Below are positions 34,287 to 45,877 of a stretch of 64,000 bases of DNA, one piece after another. Numbering within the stretch: the first letter of the stretch is position 1; each line of letters begins with the position of its first letter. Origin of the DNA: Dichomitus squalens LYAD-421 SS1 (lineage: Eukaryota; Basidiomycota; Agaricomycetes; Polyporales; Polyporaceae); contig NW_006766885.1 in NCBI RefSeq assembly GCF_000275845.1, positions 12,937 through 76,936 on the forward strand, given 5' to 3'. The position numbers were made by a program, and so were the translations under genes. The notes beneath the pieces are model-generated. The model saw only the letters and a list, made by a program, of their open reading frames with translations. It did no database searches and was not told the DNA's origin.

Positions 34287-36361
34287 TTATGCATCTCCGG
34301 CGAGGATTCTGTCGACAAGGTGCATGTCGACTGGGATGTTGGCTTTTGCAAGATAGTCATCGTTCCTAGCAACAGGGTGAGCGAACCTTCCATATTGGCA
34401 TGCGTCTCCTACTCACCAGAACTTGGAATAATGTCTGCTACCAGAGTCGCACCTGCACAAATTCGTCAGCCCACGGTGCGACAAGCTACTGTGGACGACT
34501 GACAAGATAGTGACAACTCTCTCGTCATTGTTCCACCCGAGTTTTTTGACAAGCCTGATGCAAGCAATGAGATTGCACGCGCTGCTCGAGCCCAAGAACA
34601 GGCCGTCGTGGTGCACGAGATAGCGCGACATCGCTACGGCCTCTTCATCCGTCACTCTGGGAAGAGGGACCAGCAAGCAACGTCAGTCCTACGACCTTCG
34701 GACAACGGCGATGAGCAGGTCTACCGGAACGCGTCGTCTACGATCGGAAGAGCGAGTTCGAAATTATGCGTGAGTCGGTTAATGCCGCTGGCGATCCCAC
34801 CCTATCAGTCTCTTCAATCCGGCTTGGAGTCGACGGCGACTTACATGCCCTCGACGACGGTGTCGACTTGATGTCTCCGTTTCGTGCCCTCGGCTTCTTT
34901 GCGGTCGAACATCACTCCGTACTTGACCTTGTTAAAAAGACCGCTGCCTTCAGGGTCGGCAAGGGCGACGATGATGTTTTCCTTCTTGTTCTTCAGATAT
35001 TGTCCTATTCCGGCGAGAGTTCCGCCAGTACCCGCACCCGCCACGAATGCGTCGACCAATCCGCTCGTTTGGCGCCAGATCTCGGGTCCCGTGCCATCCA
35101 AGTGTGCGTAGTAGTTGCTCCGGTTCTATGTAGACCATGAGAGAGTGAGGTATCACTGTATAGCCGAGCAGCACTCGCCTCGAACTGATCGGCGAAGAAC
35201 CCTCTGGGCATCAGCTCAAACTCCCTTTCTTCTCCCGGACTCATGAGCGCACCATCGGCAAGCGCATCATCTGCTGTCGTTGTGACGATGACGGACGAGG
35301 AGAACGTTGTGATGAGATGGCCATGATGCGTCGGGATGGCTTTTGCAGGGTTCTCGGCTTCCTCGTTGCCGAAATGTTTCGCTCGCTCCCGAGCTAGGTT
35401 CTATACACTTGTCAGAGGAGCTGCGATTCTGCTACGCATGCATCGGGACACCTACCACGAACTACAGGACGGCATAAGAAACAATGTCCGATCAATAAAG
35501 TAGGACATAGCACACCTGTTTCTTGTCAACGATGCTCGCCGGACGGACGCGCTCAACGTGTGCGCCCAAGGCGAAGAGCGCTTTCACCTTCTCTTCTGCG
35601 ACGTCGTCCGGCATGATGATCGCTAAAATCGCATGGTCAGCCACATGTACACCAAAGTCATACAAGCAACGCACTTGCTTCGTAGCCCCTGTGGGTGCCA
35701 CGTCAGAGGTAGTATAGAACAGAAAAGCAAGTAGAAGAAACATTACTTTGCGCGAGCAATTGTCGCGATGGAGATACCGGTGGAGCCGACCGTGCCCTCG
35801 AATATGCGAGAGCCGGTATGAGGATGCAGGAGACCACGCTGCTCCGCATCGGTGATCACTAAATTATTCAATTCTTCAGCACGTGTGAGAGAACAAGCCA
35901 CGTCAAGCATACTTCGGAGTGCAACACGATCCTTCACGCTGCCACCAGGATTCATGAACTGTACGATGGACACGCGTTAAAACAACAAGCTGTGGATGGA
36001 AGATGCAGCCTTTACCTCCGCTTTTCCTAAGATCTCGACGCCCAAAGCAGTACTGAGCGATTTGATACGGACCAGCGGGGTATTGCCTAACGTGAAGTGT
36101 CAATGCTGTTTTGCCGCCTGACGAGAGCGTAGTGAGGCACAGACCAATCAGACCAGCCACGCCGTCGACGACCTCATCGCTTCGCAGCTCAATGGGACGA
36201 GGCTCGAAGACCAGTGGGGCTCGTTTGCGTTTACGTTCTTCGAAGTAATCATTCACAGACATTGCCGTCAAAGACAGTGCAATTCCTATCAGGACGCCAT
36301 AGAATAATTGTCTAGCTGATGAGGCTGTCGGCAGTCTACGGAACACGACTGATAGGCCCAT
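34287..36361 (-). CDS. Membrane-anchored cysteine synthase-like PLP enzyme
   Basis: The start is the ATG at 36361 and the stop at 34289-34287; the first exon is 36361-36145. After an N-terminal hydrophobic segment (ARQLFYGVLIGIALSLTAMS) and a basic stretch (YFEERKRKR), the fold-type II PLP core begins: GNTPLVRIKSLSTALGVEIL, FMNPGGSVKDRVALRSML with the Schiff-base lysine of SVKDR, FEGTVGSTGISIATIARAK, the phosphate loop VAGAGTGGTLAGIGQYL, and near the end GLFLGSSSACNLIA and DSGSRHYSKFWNDDYL. It should make cysteine from O-acetyl- or O-phospho-serine/homoserine-type substrates and sulfide; the exact donor is not readable. The anchor fits fungal homologues placed on mitochondrial membranes. About 18 residues after RSMLDV (CSLTRAEELNN) may be an unspliced short intron. 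Confidence 0.9.
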
Positions 36362-37144
36362 ATGCAGAGGTAGAGCTGAAGGCAGTGGGCAGCCGGAGCA
36401 GGACAATTCGAAGACAAGTCACAGTAGCCTGTGTACGAACGATGCAAGTGGTACGCAAAATAGACGTCATGTTACCCGATATAGCGCAATCCAATCTAGA
36501 TGATTGGATATTGGGGTTAGGGTTAGAACCGGTAACGGACAAAAAGTAAAGGCCCGCTCAGCCCGAGGGCCGAAGCGGGACAGGGAAATATTGAGACGGT
36601 GCATGAGCCGAAGCCCATACAAACCGCAGGGTCCCCTTGAGGACATGGTCGCCGTGCTATGAGAGGCCCCCACGGCCCACAAACCCAGGTACATGAAGGG
36701 GCTTGTGCCATCAAGGTAAGTATGACTTGCTATGCTGTCCAGGCGATGATCTTATCCTGTCCGCGAAGCGCACGGACCATCTTCGTTTAGGGCAGGTATT
36801 TCTCGTCTTCGCCTATGTTCCAAACATATGTCGTGGATTGTCCGTCCGCTACACTGCTCCAGCTCTATCTAAGCGAGAAGGATTGCGGCTTACACATTCT
36901 ATCACGGCTCCTTATGACCTCCGCAGAGACTTGGCCTGCGATGAACTTGCTCAGCCCAGTCGTCATTCCAATCTATAAGCAACCATGTGCTCCAATGGCG
37001 CGATATGCGTTTTCCACATCATCGACTTCGGCGAGATCCACGACACCGTTCCGGATGTGAGGGTCTTCAAATACCGAGAGACATGTGGGCTGATACACAC
37101 ACACACTCTCTCACCGCGCCAACGCATCTCATCTGCTTTGAGTC
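36362..37144. promoter_or_regulatory. Divergent promoter region, cysteine synthase / CoA-binding protein
   Basis: 783 bp separate the two start codons. It contains a two-unit telomere-like motif (36513-36526) about 150 bp upstream of the cysteine synthase start. No coding exon was recognised. Confidence 0.45.
36513..36526. promoter_or_regulatory. Telomere-like TTAGGG motif (telo-box type)
   Basis: GGGGTTAGGGTTAG on the plus strand, CTAACCCTAACCCC when read with the cysteine synthase gene, is two units of the fungal telomere repeat inside a promoter-sized interval. Such interstitial units can bind Tbf1/Teb1-type Myb factors. Two units could also be chance. Confidence 0.4.
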
Positions 37145-37733
37145 ATGTCCAGCTTGGCTGAAGTTCAAAAGACCTTCTTGTCTGCGCCGAAGTACGCGGT
37201 CGTCGGTGCTTCCAAGGATCAGACCAAGTTCGGAACCAAGGTGCGATCCTGCTCGCACCAGTCTATTCATATATCTAGTTGTCATCCAAACAATACAGGT
37301 CTTGAAGTGGTACCAGGCAAGGGAGAAGGACGTTACTCCCGTGCACCCAGTATGTGATTCGCAAAACTACAGACAATCCGATTCTCATCGGACGTGCAGA
37401 AGGAGGACGAACTCGAGGGTGTGAAGACTGTCCGCTCTATCAGCGATCTGCCTTCCCCAACTGAGACGTCTATCAGCATCATCACTCCCCCGAAGGTACG
37501 GTACCCTTTCTCATGTACCTCGAGCCATGAGAGATGACCTTCGACGTCAGATTACGCTTGGGGTCCTCGAGCAAGCGAAGGCACTCAACGTGCCGGCACT
37601 ATGGCTACAGCCTGGGGCCGAGGACGAGGCCGTGGTGAATTACATCAGGGAGAACGGTCTTGAGAGTAAAGTCATCTACGGCGGGCCCTGCATTCTTGTA
37701 CAAGGAGACGGTATCCTCAAGAGCTTGTTGTAA
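37145..37733 (+). CDS. CoA-binding domain (YccU-like) protein
   Basis: Four exons, 37145-37240, 37299-37349, 37400-37495 and 37551-37733, give 141 aa, the full length of this small family. The Rossmann-type CoA-binding domain is visible throughout: KYAVVGASKDQTKFGTKVLK, TPVHPKEDELEGVKTVRSIS, SISIITPPK, and the C-terminal ALWLQPGAEDEAVVNYIREN and VIYGGPCILVQGD. Related bacterial YccU and yeast proteins bind CoA, but their physiological role is unclear. No targeting signal is seen, so a cytosolic location is likely. Confidence 0.9.
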
Positions 37734-38094
37734 TGTTCCTGCCCGCCAGTGCCTACGGGCTGTTGTAATTATAAATGTACAAGTTCAATCAAGGGCCTAC
37801 AAGACGAATGTCGCAGTATGAGTGTATTTCTGCCGAGTTCCAGCGCAGCGTCTGCTTATAATCAAGGGCATGGGTTTCTGCATTTGACTGTGTGGGACAG
37901 GGTTACGGTGTCAACTCTGGTCTGGAACGGGAGGACAGCTGGACCTCGGTGGCTGTCGTAACGAGCATCGACGGGGTCAGCCTCCTGAACCACCAAACTC
38001 GCCACACGCAACGGCTTCGCTCCAATGTGCCGCATCCCGCATCCGCAAGACCACACAACTTCCGTCCGTGTTCCACCGTACCTGAGGAAGTAAA
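37734..38094. other. Short intergenic stretch
   Basis: 3' flank of the CoA-binding gene and presumed promoter of the small membrane protein gene. No element was recognised. Confidence 0.5.
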
Positions 38095-39031
38095 ATGGCG
38101 AACTCCTTGCTATCCCTTCGCGGTGGGCTCTGTCTCACCATCGTCACCCTTTACGCTACACTGTTCGTACTTGTCGGGTGAGCATTTCCCTATGCACACG
38201 GATCACTGCGTGGCTAACACATTCTGAAGTCTTTCCACCCGAGTCTCAGGGCGTCCTGCGCAAGTGAACGCGGGCTCCGTCGACACCGCAAGCGTGATCT
38301 TCGGCCACAACACCGGTGATGTGTTTTTGACGGACGAATACATGTCGTCAGCCACTCCTGCAATGCTGAGCGCATTCATGATGTCTGCCCTCTTGTTCAT
38401 GTCTGCATTCCTCTTCGTCAAGGTGAGTTACATCTGTATTGAAGTCTTCAGTGTACGTTCTCACCTGCTTTGTTCGAAGGCCATCCGGACGCAGATCGGG
38501 AGACAGAAAGGCTTGCCGATCCCAGTAAGCCGTCTGGCAGGCATCGACACGATCGAGGACATCTTCAAGCTCGGGAAGCGAGCGAGCGGGGGTCCCGACG
38601 TGACCGACTCCCTAACGGAACACCACCGCAGGCACGCCCCCTTCGCCACTCCTGGCAAGCCCAGCAGGACCAGTCCCCTGAAGGAATCTGTGCCTGATTC
38701 CTCGGTCGCCTCTCCTGCTCCTTCGACTCCGCTCCTCGTGTCCTCGATCGACTCTCCGTCCGTGTCATCCCCACGCACGCCGTACGACCCTCTGTACACA
38801 CCGGTCCTGCCTCCCTTCTGCCCGCGAGGCGACAGCCCGGACTTCAAGAAGACGCGTCGCGTCTTCGGCATCCTCGTCAATCGTTCCCCGACCAAGAGTG
38901 GGTCCGAAGATTTTGACCCCGACGACGGGCACTATCTCCGCGCGGCGTTGGGGCTGACGCACATGCAGAGCCCACCTAGGGTTCGCAACCATTGGCGGAC
39001 TGTGAACGAGTGCGCCGTGCACGAGAAGTAG
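38095..39031 (+). CDS. Small predicted membrane protein, unknown family
   Basis: Exons 38095-38177, 38230-38422 and 38480-39031 give 275 aa. The first 28 residues (LCLTIVTLYATLFVLVG) form a signal anchor or signal peptide. A second hydrophobic helix is seen near residues 75-92 (AMLSAFMMSALLFMSAFLFV). The region between contains FGHNTGDVFLTDEYMSS. The C-terminal two thirds are hydrophilic and rich in Ser, Pro and Thr (PDSSVASPAPSTPLLVSSID), consistent with a disordered cytosolic tail with possible phosphorylation sites. I do not recognise the family. The acceptor at 38229 was chosen because it alone keeps the frame; an acceptor at 38249 does not. Confidence 0.6.
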
Positions 39032-39668
39032 ACACGGGGGCCATACCACACGGACGGGGACGAGGACGAGGACGGCTTCTACGGGTGGGTGTTTCCTGGA
39101 CGTCAGGATGTGACCGTGGTCAAGGCTTCGCACGATTAGTCGGCGATTGGTGGAAGACTTATGAGGTCTATGTTCCTGCATTGGCCATTGATTTCTACAG
39201 CTTATAGGAACGAGAAGGATGACATACGATGAGTTTAGGGTATGGAATTGTGATGTCGGGCGGATGCTATACAGCCTGCTCGACCATACCAAGAGAGCTA
39301 TGTAAAGCATGGTTTTCGGCGGAAATTAACGAGGCCTGTTCTCGATTCTCCGGTCTTGAGCCGAATGCTGGCCGCGGGTCATAAAAGAGACATTGCCGTT
39401 CGTATTTCATTGGACGCGATGCGCCAACCAGGAAGCTTGCGAGGTTTCTGCCGTGCTGTGTACTACGACAGCTTGAAGCAAGAAGCGAAAGCGTAGTCAG
39501 TAGCCGAGGCGATCGAGGATAATAAATGAGTGTCAATCGGCAAACGGACCGGTGTGGCGATAAGCGCGCACTGTTTGGATTCGCTCATCCGTGATCTTAA
39601 TAGAGTCAGTGGCAGCACTGGCACAAAAGTCCTGACTCCGCCGAGGTTTTGGAGAGCTCGCCGCGTGC
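39032..39668. other. Intergenic stretch before the CysRS gene
   Basis: 3' flank of the membrane-protein gene and promoter region of the cysteinyl-tRNA synthetase gene. No gene, TATA box or repeat was recognised. Confidence 0.5.
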
Positions 39669-42600
39669 ATGCTCATCTCTCGCATCTTCTTGCTTCCCTC
39701 CAGACGTCTTTCTGCCAGGTCACTCTCTGCCTCTGCGCTCCGTCACCACTACTCAGCACGTTCCTGTATGGCCGTACAGCAACCCCCCTGGTCGTTGCCC
39801 ACCCAGAGGGCTCCGGAGCCTGTCCTCAAGGTGTACAACTCCTTGACGCGCACCAAAGTCGGTTTCTGTCCACATCTTGTCGTGTGGGGTGGAGCTGACG
39901 GCTGAGGCTGGCCTGCTGCAGACAGAGTTCGTCCCGAACGAAGGACGCCATGTGAAGTGGTACAATTGCGGACCTACGGTCTATGACGCTTCGCACATGG
40001 GGCATGCGAGGTGAGTCTTGCGATTCCTTGCAGCGTGACTGTTGTAGCTCACGCTGTGGTTCTTACCGTGTAGGAATTATGTCACACAGGACATCCTCCG
40101 GAGGATCCTGACTGATTACTTCAAGTACGATGTTCACTTCGTCATGAACATCACGGACATCGATGACAAGGTATGTCATGAGACTATGGATGGCTACGCA
40201 CGCTTGGTGTGGTGTTTCGAACTTGAAGGCTCCGCGGTCGAAGGTCCGGCATGGCAAGCGGCCGCCTCACTTCGATGAGGTCAAGAGTTGCTGTGGGGGT
40301 CTGGAAACCTTGCTAGCGGGATGAGCCCAAACGTTCAGAGTTTACTTGAGTATGCGCATCATTCAAGCCGTCCGGTCAACCACCGAGACAGAGCCAACCA
40401 CCGCCTTCCGATAGGACTTGGTCGGCATAGCTTCAAATCGGCTTCTCTGTGATAGGTATTCCACACGGACTGGCTTTGTGGCTGGGCGCAAGTTCCAAGA
40501 ATATGCTCTGTGCTGTGTCCAGAAGTGTCGAACTAGATGACACTGCCAGCGTCAGCTGGCACGGTCTGAACCTCAGTGAGGTCAAGGTTAGACCGCCAGG
40601 AACGCGACTATGGCCACGCTTGAGCTATCGTTCGTGCATTCTTCTTGAGTACGAAGCAGGGCCAAGATCCCTCCTATATGTTGGTGAAGAGGCAGGCGCG
40701 AAGCTGGTCCCTTGAGCCGACAGCGAGCCAATGCTGGGCTGAATTGAATCCTCGTCCACCGCAGTTACATGTCTGGCCGATGTTGCCGATTCTATCAACT
40801 CATTCATACATATTGTTCCGGGCGCCGCGAACTCCATGTCTATGTCTATACGACGCGGTTCGTCAATGTGCGGGGGTGTCGTGCTTGTACGCTCGAGTCT
40901 GGAATAATGATTGACGATAATTCATGAGATCTTGGTGACTATCTGCAAAGACAGACGCGATGGTACCGCCCACCCCTGCCAACCCTGCCGACCTGCGTTT
41001 TAGGTAGACGTGCATTGAAGCTTTGGCCTGAGACCGCATTCTGCATCGGCGCCGGGGTTAGCGGAATACGAACGCCATCTGTGGATGGCATAGAGTGGAT
41101 GGAGTTAGAGGTGTTTGTCGAATTGCAAAGCGACACGCTTGACGGGACCTGGTCCTGATAAGGCGCAGAAGCGGGGGTCTTATTAACCCACTCCTTTATG
41201 CTTTGTTCACTTACACGAGTTGAGAGTAGTCTGGTGGGATTGATGTGTCATCACATAGCCTAAACTGACCTTGAGGCTGCGGTTTTCTACTGAGACATCG
41301 ATGTCACCAGCTGCTCATATTCTCTTCATCCCATCTCATTCTCCAGGTGTTGAGTATATTCAATCGACGCCTGTTTCGGCGTCTTAGAACTGCTCGAAAG
41401 TGCAATGTGCGACGACCTAACGTAATCGGTGGCAAGTCGGCTCGACCCCTGTCCTTCATCCAATGGCTCCTTAACTTTGTATTACCTAAGTCGTGTTCAT
41501 CCGTGTTCATCCGTTGGTGTCGTGAAAGAGCTTCGGCTGGCTCCCTTCCAGCTTTCTGATAGACTTCATATCCCGCGGGTAAAAATCCGGTCATTCTGAT
41601 CAGACGCTGCTTTAGATTATTCTCCGAGCTCGCCATAACCACCTCATCTCCAAGCTCATATCCGAGACGACATCGCTCACCCCAGAACTCATCGGGCAAG
41701 TGCAAGCCGCCTGGGTCTCCTACGTCCAAACGAAGGTGTCCAAGGGCCTTGCAGACTCGGACCGACCCACCGCTGGGAGTGAACGGGAAGCGTGGCCCGA
41801 GCTGGTTCAGCGCTTTCAAGATAAGGCGTGGAGGCTGCAGCTTCTCCATAAGGACGAGAAATTCGAAATGCACTTCAACGCAGCGGTACGTCCGTCTCTG
41901 GCAAACTCTCATCCGGTCCTGGCGGTTTTATGTGAACGTTTCGTTGTCCCAGAATGTAACCTACAATTCTCTTGTTCAAGCCGAAAAACAGTTCCAATCC
42001 GGACAGACTGGTGCGGAGGTGGCCCATTCCCTGATAGACGTTTCGAAAGACGTCCTGGCGCTAGCATTAGACAAGCAGGTAAGATTTCCGCTTCCATGCT
42101 TCACAAAGAACAAGGATGCGAGCGCCCTGACATCCATTCAGTCTGGCAGCACGGTCAACGATCATGCGATCTTCCGTTCTCTCGCGGCGTACTGGGAGAC
42201 CGAGTTCTTCAAAGACATGCGCCGCCTTCGCGTCCGCGACCCTGATACTCTGACGCGTGTGACGGAATACGTGCCCGAGATCGTTGATTTTGTTGAGGGC
42301 ATCGTCAAGAATGGATACGGCTACGAGGTCGAAGGCAGTGTATACTTTGACACTCGGGCGTTTGACAGGTCCGACAATCACTCGTACGCGAAGCTCGAGC
42401 CGTGGAGCAAGGGCAACTCGGAGCTCCTCGAGGAAGGCGAGGGCGCGCTCTCTGTGACGACCGGCCGCCGCTCTCCTGCGGACTTCGCATTGTGGAAGGC
42501 GTCGAAGCCTGGGGAGCCATCGTGGCCGTCGCCCTGGGGCTCTGGTCGGCCGGGTTGGCATATCGAGTGCTCTGTCATGGCGTCCGCTATCTTTGGCGAT

Positions 42601-44655
42601 AACATGGACATCCATTCTGGCGGCATTGATTTGGCATTCCCCCACCACGATAACGAAATGGCTCAGTCAGAGGTGCGTGAACCGTCGCTACGGCCAGTGC
42701 TGGCACTATGCCAGCCACCGTAATTTGTTGCGTTCATATGCATTGTCCCTTCTGATGGCCGTTACGTCACGTCACAGGCGTATCACAACTGCCATGCGTG
42801 GGTCAACTATTTCCTTCACACGGGCCATCTGCACATCGAAGGCTTGAAGATGAGCAAATCGCTCAAAAACTTCATCACGATTGATGTAAGTGTTCCACAC
42901 GTCTTGCCGGGTCGAAGCAGATCCGGGCGCGCGCCTGCTGCTGCTTTGTTGCCATCTTCCTCGCTCTATGGAGAGCGTCTCTGACATTGGATGTTCGACG
43001 TGAACTTGCCTCTCTTTCCACAGGAAATCTTACAGAGATACACCGCGCGCCAACTGCGCCTGGCGTTCCTGACGCAGCTATGGAATTCGAAGGTCGACTT
43101 CACCGAGTCGCTCATGACCGGCGAAGTGCGTAATATCGAGATTGCATTCAATGTGCGTCTTTTCTCTTTCATCTAAATCTTTTCTCTCCACTGCGTATGC
43201 TGTCAAATCCCGTGTGGGCGTGCGTCTTGCCACAATGTGGCACGGAGCGCGGTAACACCGCACGTAGGCACATACACAGATTGCGCAGTACCGTTGACGT
43301 TGGACATTGACCCGGTCTTGTCGGGCTTCGCTGCAGAACTTCTTCACGAACATCAAAGCGCTCGTCTCCCACGCAGAGGCGGAGGGCCCCTCCCTCGACG
43401 GCAAGAACCGCTTCCAGCAGGCAGAGCGGGAGTTGACGGACAGGTGAATGGATCCTCCCTTGACTCCTCTGTCTAATGCGCGCTTCCCTTCTCTGTTCCC
43501 CATCGTCACCTTTCCCGGGTAGCGGCGATAAGCAGCGAAGGCGAACCCGCAATCGTGACATCATGCGCTGATCAATTCCCATCCTTTTCGACACACAGTT
43601 TCCATGCAAGTCAAGGGGCTTTCCGAGCCGCTCTTTGCGACTCATTCAACACTCCTCAAGCGATCAACGTCCTCCGCGAGCTCGTGTCGCGTACGAACGT
43701 CTATATCAACGCATCCAGCGGCAACCTCGAGATCGGGCTTGTGCAGCGCGTGGCGCGCTGGGTCGGCGAGCAGTTGCGCATGTTCGGCCTCGGCGAGGGT
43801 GAGACGACGGAGATTGGCTGGGGCCAGGAACGCAATGGTGATGAGGGCACTGTCAACGTACGTAAGATTAGCCAATTCGCTCCTGCCATGAGCAGGACCC
43901 CGACTTTGTACAACGGCTGACTTCGTGATGTCAGCGGGAGGAAGTACTCATGCCATATCTCCGGACGCTGTCTTCCTTCCGCGACGGTGTCCGGAGACTT
44001 GCCATCGCGAAGGGTGAGAACACGCTCAAGGACATTCTGGCGCTGTCCGACAAGTTACGCGACAACGACCTTGTGCCGCTGGGAGTTGCCCTAGACGACC
44101 AAGAAGGTGCGTGGCGTGTGGATGCGCAATTGCCTGTAGCTGCCTTCATCAAATTGGTTAACTGACGCTGGCACCCTGGAATCCTAACGCCACCGACCAC
44201 GGAATGATACGATGACCTTACGACATCATACCGCGACCCAATGTTACGGTTTGCATGCGTTGTGCGCCTCCGCACTCTGGGGAAATCGGGTTCATCTCAC
44301 AGACGGAAGAGCGCTTGTCAAACTCGTGCCACCCGCGGAGCTCATCAAGGCTCGCGATGAGAAACGGGCACTTGCAGAAGCGAAGGCTGCCCGGAAGGCC
44401 GCTGCCGTAGAAGCGGAGAGACAGAAACGCATAGCAGCGCTCGAGAAGGGGCGTGTGCCTCCGCAGGAGTTCTTGAAGCCGCCGAATGTGCCTGAGGGCA
44501 CGTATGGGAGCTGGGACGAGAATGGTCTGCCTCTTACGGACGGGGAGGGCAAGGAACTCAGCAAGAGCGCCTCGAAGAAGGCGAAGAAGGAATGGGAGCT
44601 GCAGGACAAGCGCCATAAGGACTTCCTTGAGTTGCAGAGGCAGGAACAGCAGTAG
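39669..44655 (+). CDS. Cysteinyl-tRNA synthetase, probable dual mitochondrial/cytosolic
   Basis: The first exons are 39669-39857, 39922-40010, 40074-40170 and 41616-41885; the stop is at 44653-44655. The class I synthetase signature is clear: [20 protein letters not shown] (HIGH motif as HMGH, first zinc Cys), [20 protein letters not shown] and MNITDIDDK, then [53 protein letters not shown] (zinc ligands), and [15 protein letters not shown] (KMSKS). The C-terminus is the Lys/Ala/Glu-rich extension of eukaryotic CysRS. Two in-frame ATGs exist: 39669 adds a 33-residue Arg/Ser/Leu-rich presequence ([20 protein letters not shown]) typical of mitochondrial import, and 39768 starts at MAVQQPPWS. 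The 1,445-nt third intron (40171-41615) is exceptional here. Other inner boundaries were only partly checked. Confidence 0.93.
40171..41615 (+). other. Oversized intron within the CysRS gene
   Basis: The donor is GTATGT and the acceptor CTTTAG, joining NITDIDDK to [10 protein letters not shown] exactly as in other CysRS proteins. At 1,445 nt it is about twenty times the typical intron here. It contains a small direct repeat (GTGTTCATCC near 41493-41512) and chance frames on both strands, but no recognisable transposase, RNA gene or terminal repeat. Confidence 0.75.
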
Positions 44656-44876
44656 AATTCAGTTGCAGCGGCGTCTCGAGGACCCGTTCCATTTGGTTGA
44701 TTCTGTCAACATGCTCGGTGTCTGTCTTCTGAAACTTGGAATTGCGGAGGAAGTTAATGCATATTTCAAACGAAGAGTGTTTTGACGTTTCGGACTGTTG
44801 GACGCCATCCATTCGAGCGGCTGCCTACGTCGAATTCAACGTTCTCCCGCGTTGTGTTTACACGAGCGATAAGTTA

Positions 44877-45624
44877 CTACCAATCGCAAGCCTCCACCAC
44901 GAGCTTCGCTATCCTCTCCAACCCAGTTTTGTCCCGCTCATCAAAGCCTGCGAGCGCAAGGCAATCCAGGTCGAGAACCCCGAGCGCGCGCTCGGACTCC
45001 TGACCGGGCATAGAAAGAAGCAGCGGGCAAACTATTTCGCTCTTTGTTTCGCCGTCGCATGCGATGTGTCCGGGGTATTCGTTGACGTCCGTGACAAGGA
45101 CCGTGAGCCTCTGCAAGTATGCGTCTGCGCAGACGCCGCGCGCCTTCTCTGGCGAGACATTAATGAATTGACAGGCGGGCTTGCCGCAGAACGGCCCGAG
45201 GAGAAGTCGCGCGGATTGGTTGGCCGGCTTTTGAGTTTGAGGGCTGAGTCGAGGTGCGGGGAAGAGGTCCGAGTGCAAATAGAATCCTGGAGTTACAGAA
45301 CGCGAAACAGTGAGCATAAGTGACGTTCAGGAGACAAAGTGAGAGGAAAGGAATCTGCTATACACGGACCACACCAGTTAACCATGCGGTCGCCCGTGCC
45401 AAAGTCTGGAAGGGCCTGTAGCGCATTGAAGATGAGGGACGATGCGTTGGCCAGATTGGTCACCTGAAGGCGGCGAAAACTCAGCGAAAGCTTACAGTAC
45501 ACACACGCAAACATACCCAATCGCGCTGACCCGCCAGAAGGTGGCTAAGCTGTTCGTGGACGTGGATCCAGAACGCCGCCTTGTCGATTCCTGACGGTAT
45601 CACGGCCGAATCAGCATGCGGCAT
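44877..45624 (-). CDS. Free methionine-(R)-sulfoxide reductase (GAF domain, fRMsr)
   Basis: Exons on the minus strand are 45624-45517, 45463-45370 and 45286-44877, giving 203 aa. The GAF fold and the three catalytic-type cysteines are visible: LLLGPFCGKPACQFINVS, KARGVCADAY and YPGHIACDGETKSEIVCPLL, followed by ERALGVLDLDCLALAGFDE. The upstream part has FWIHVHEQLSHLLAGQRDW and LIFNALQALP with MVNWCGFYL. The enzyme reduces free methionine-R-sulfoxide with thioredoxin and protects against oxidative stress in the cytosol. It lies tail-to-tail with CysRS (221 bp) and head-to-head with GLTP. The start is the first ATG in frame; upstream codons lack an ATG. Confidence 0.9.
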
Positions 45625-45877
45625 TTTACCAGGGGTGGTTTGGGTGGAAGTTTTGCGCGATAGTCGAAGGATCGCGGGACAAGATTGCAATTAATGTTGT
45701 TGACCGGAGCCCGACTACTGGGCGCAGGTGCTCGCGATGCACGCAAGAACACGCAAATACTTATAATCAGCGCGCGGGAGGATGGAGATTAGATTAGATA
45801 CAGCAGGCTGATCGACGGATCTCTCCTGTAGTGCAGCCGCTTGCCAGCACCTTTTCATCCAACGCCCACGTACACCA
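45625..45877. promoter_or_regulatory. Shared divergent promoter, fRMsr / GLTP
   Basis: These 253 bp separate the two divergent start codons and must carry both promoters. A TTATAA-like site at 45761-45766 is a possible core element, but this is weak. Confidence 0.4.

Noticed and set aside
33900..34502. 200-codon plus-strand ORF
   Set aside because: It overlaps the last exons of the cysteine synthase gene on the other strand and has no recognisable content.
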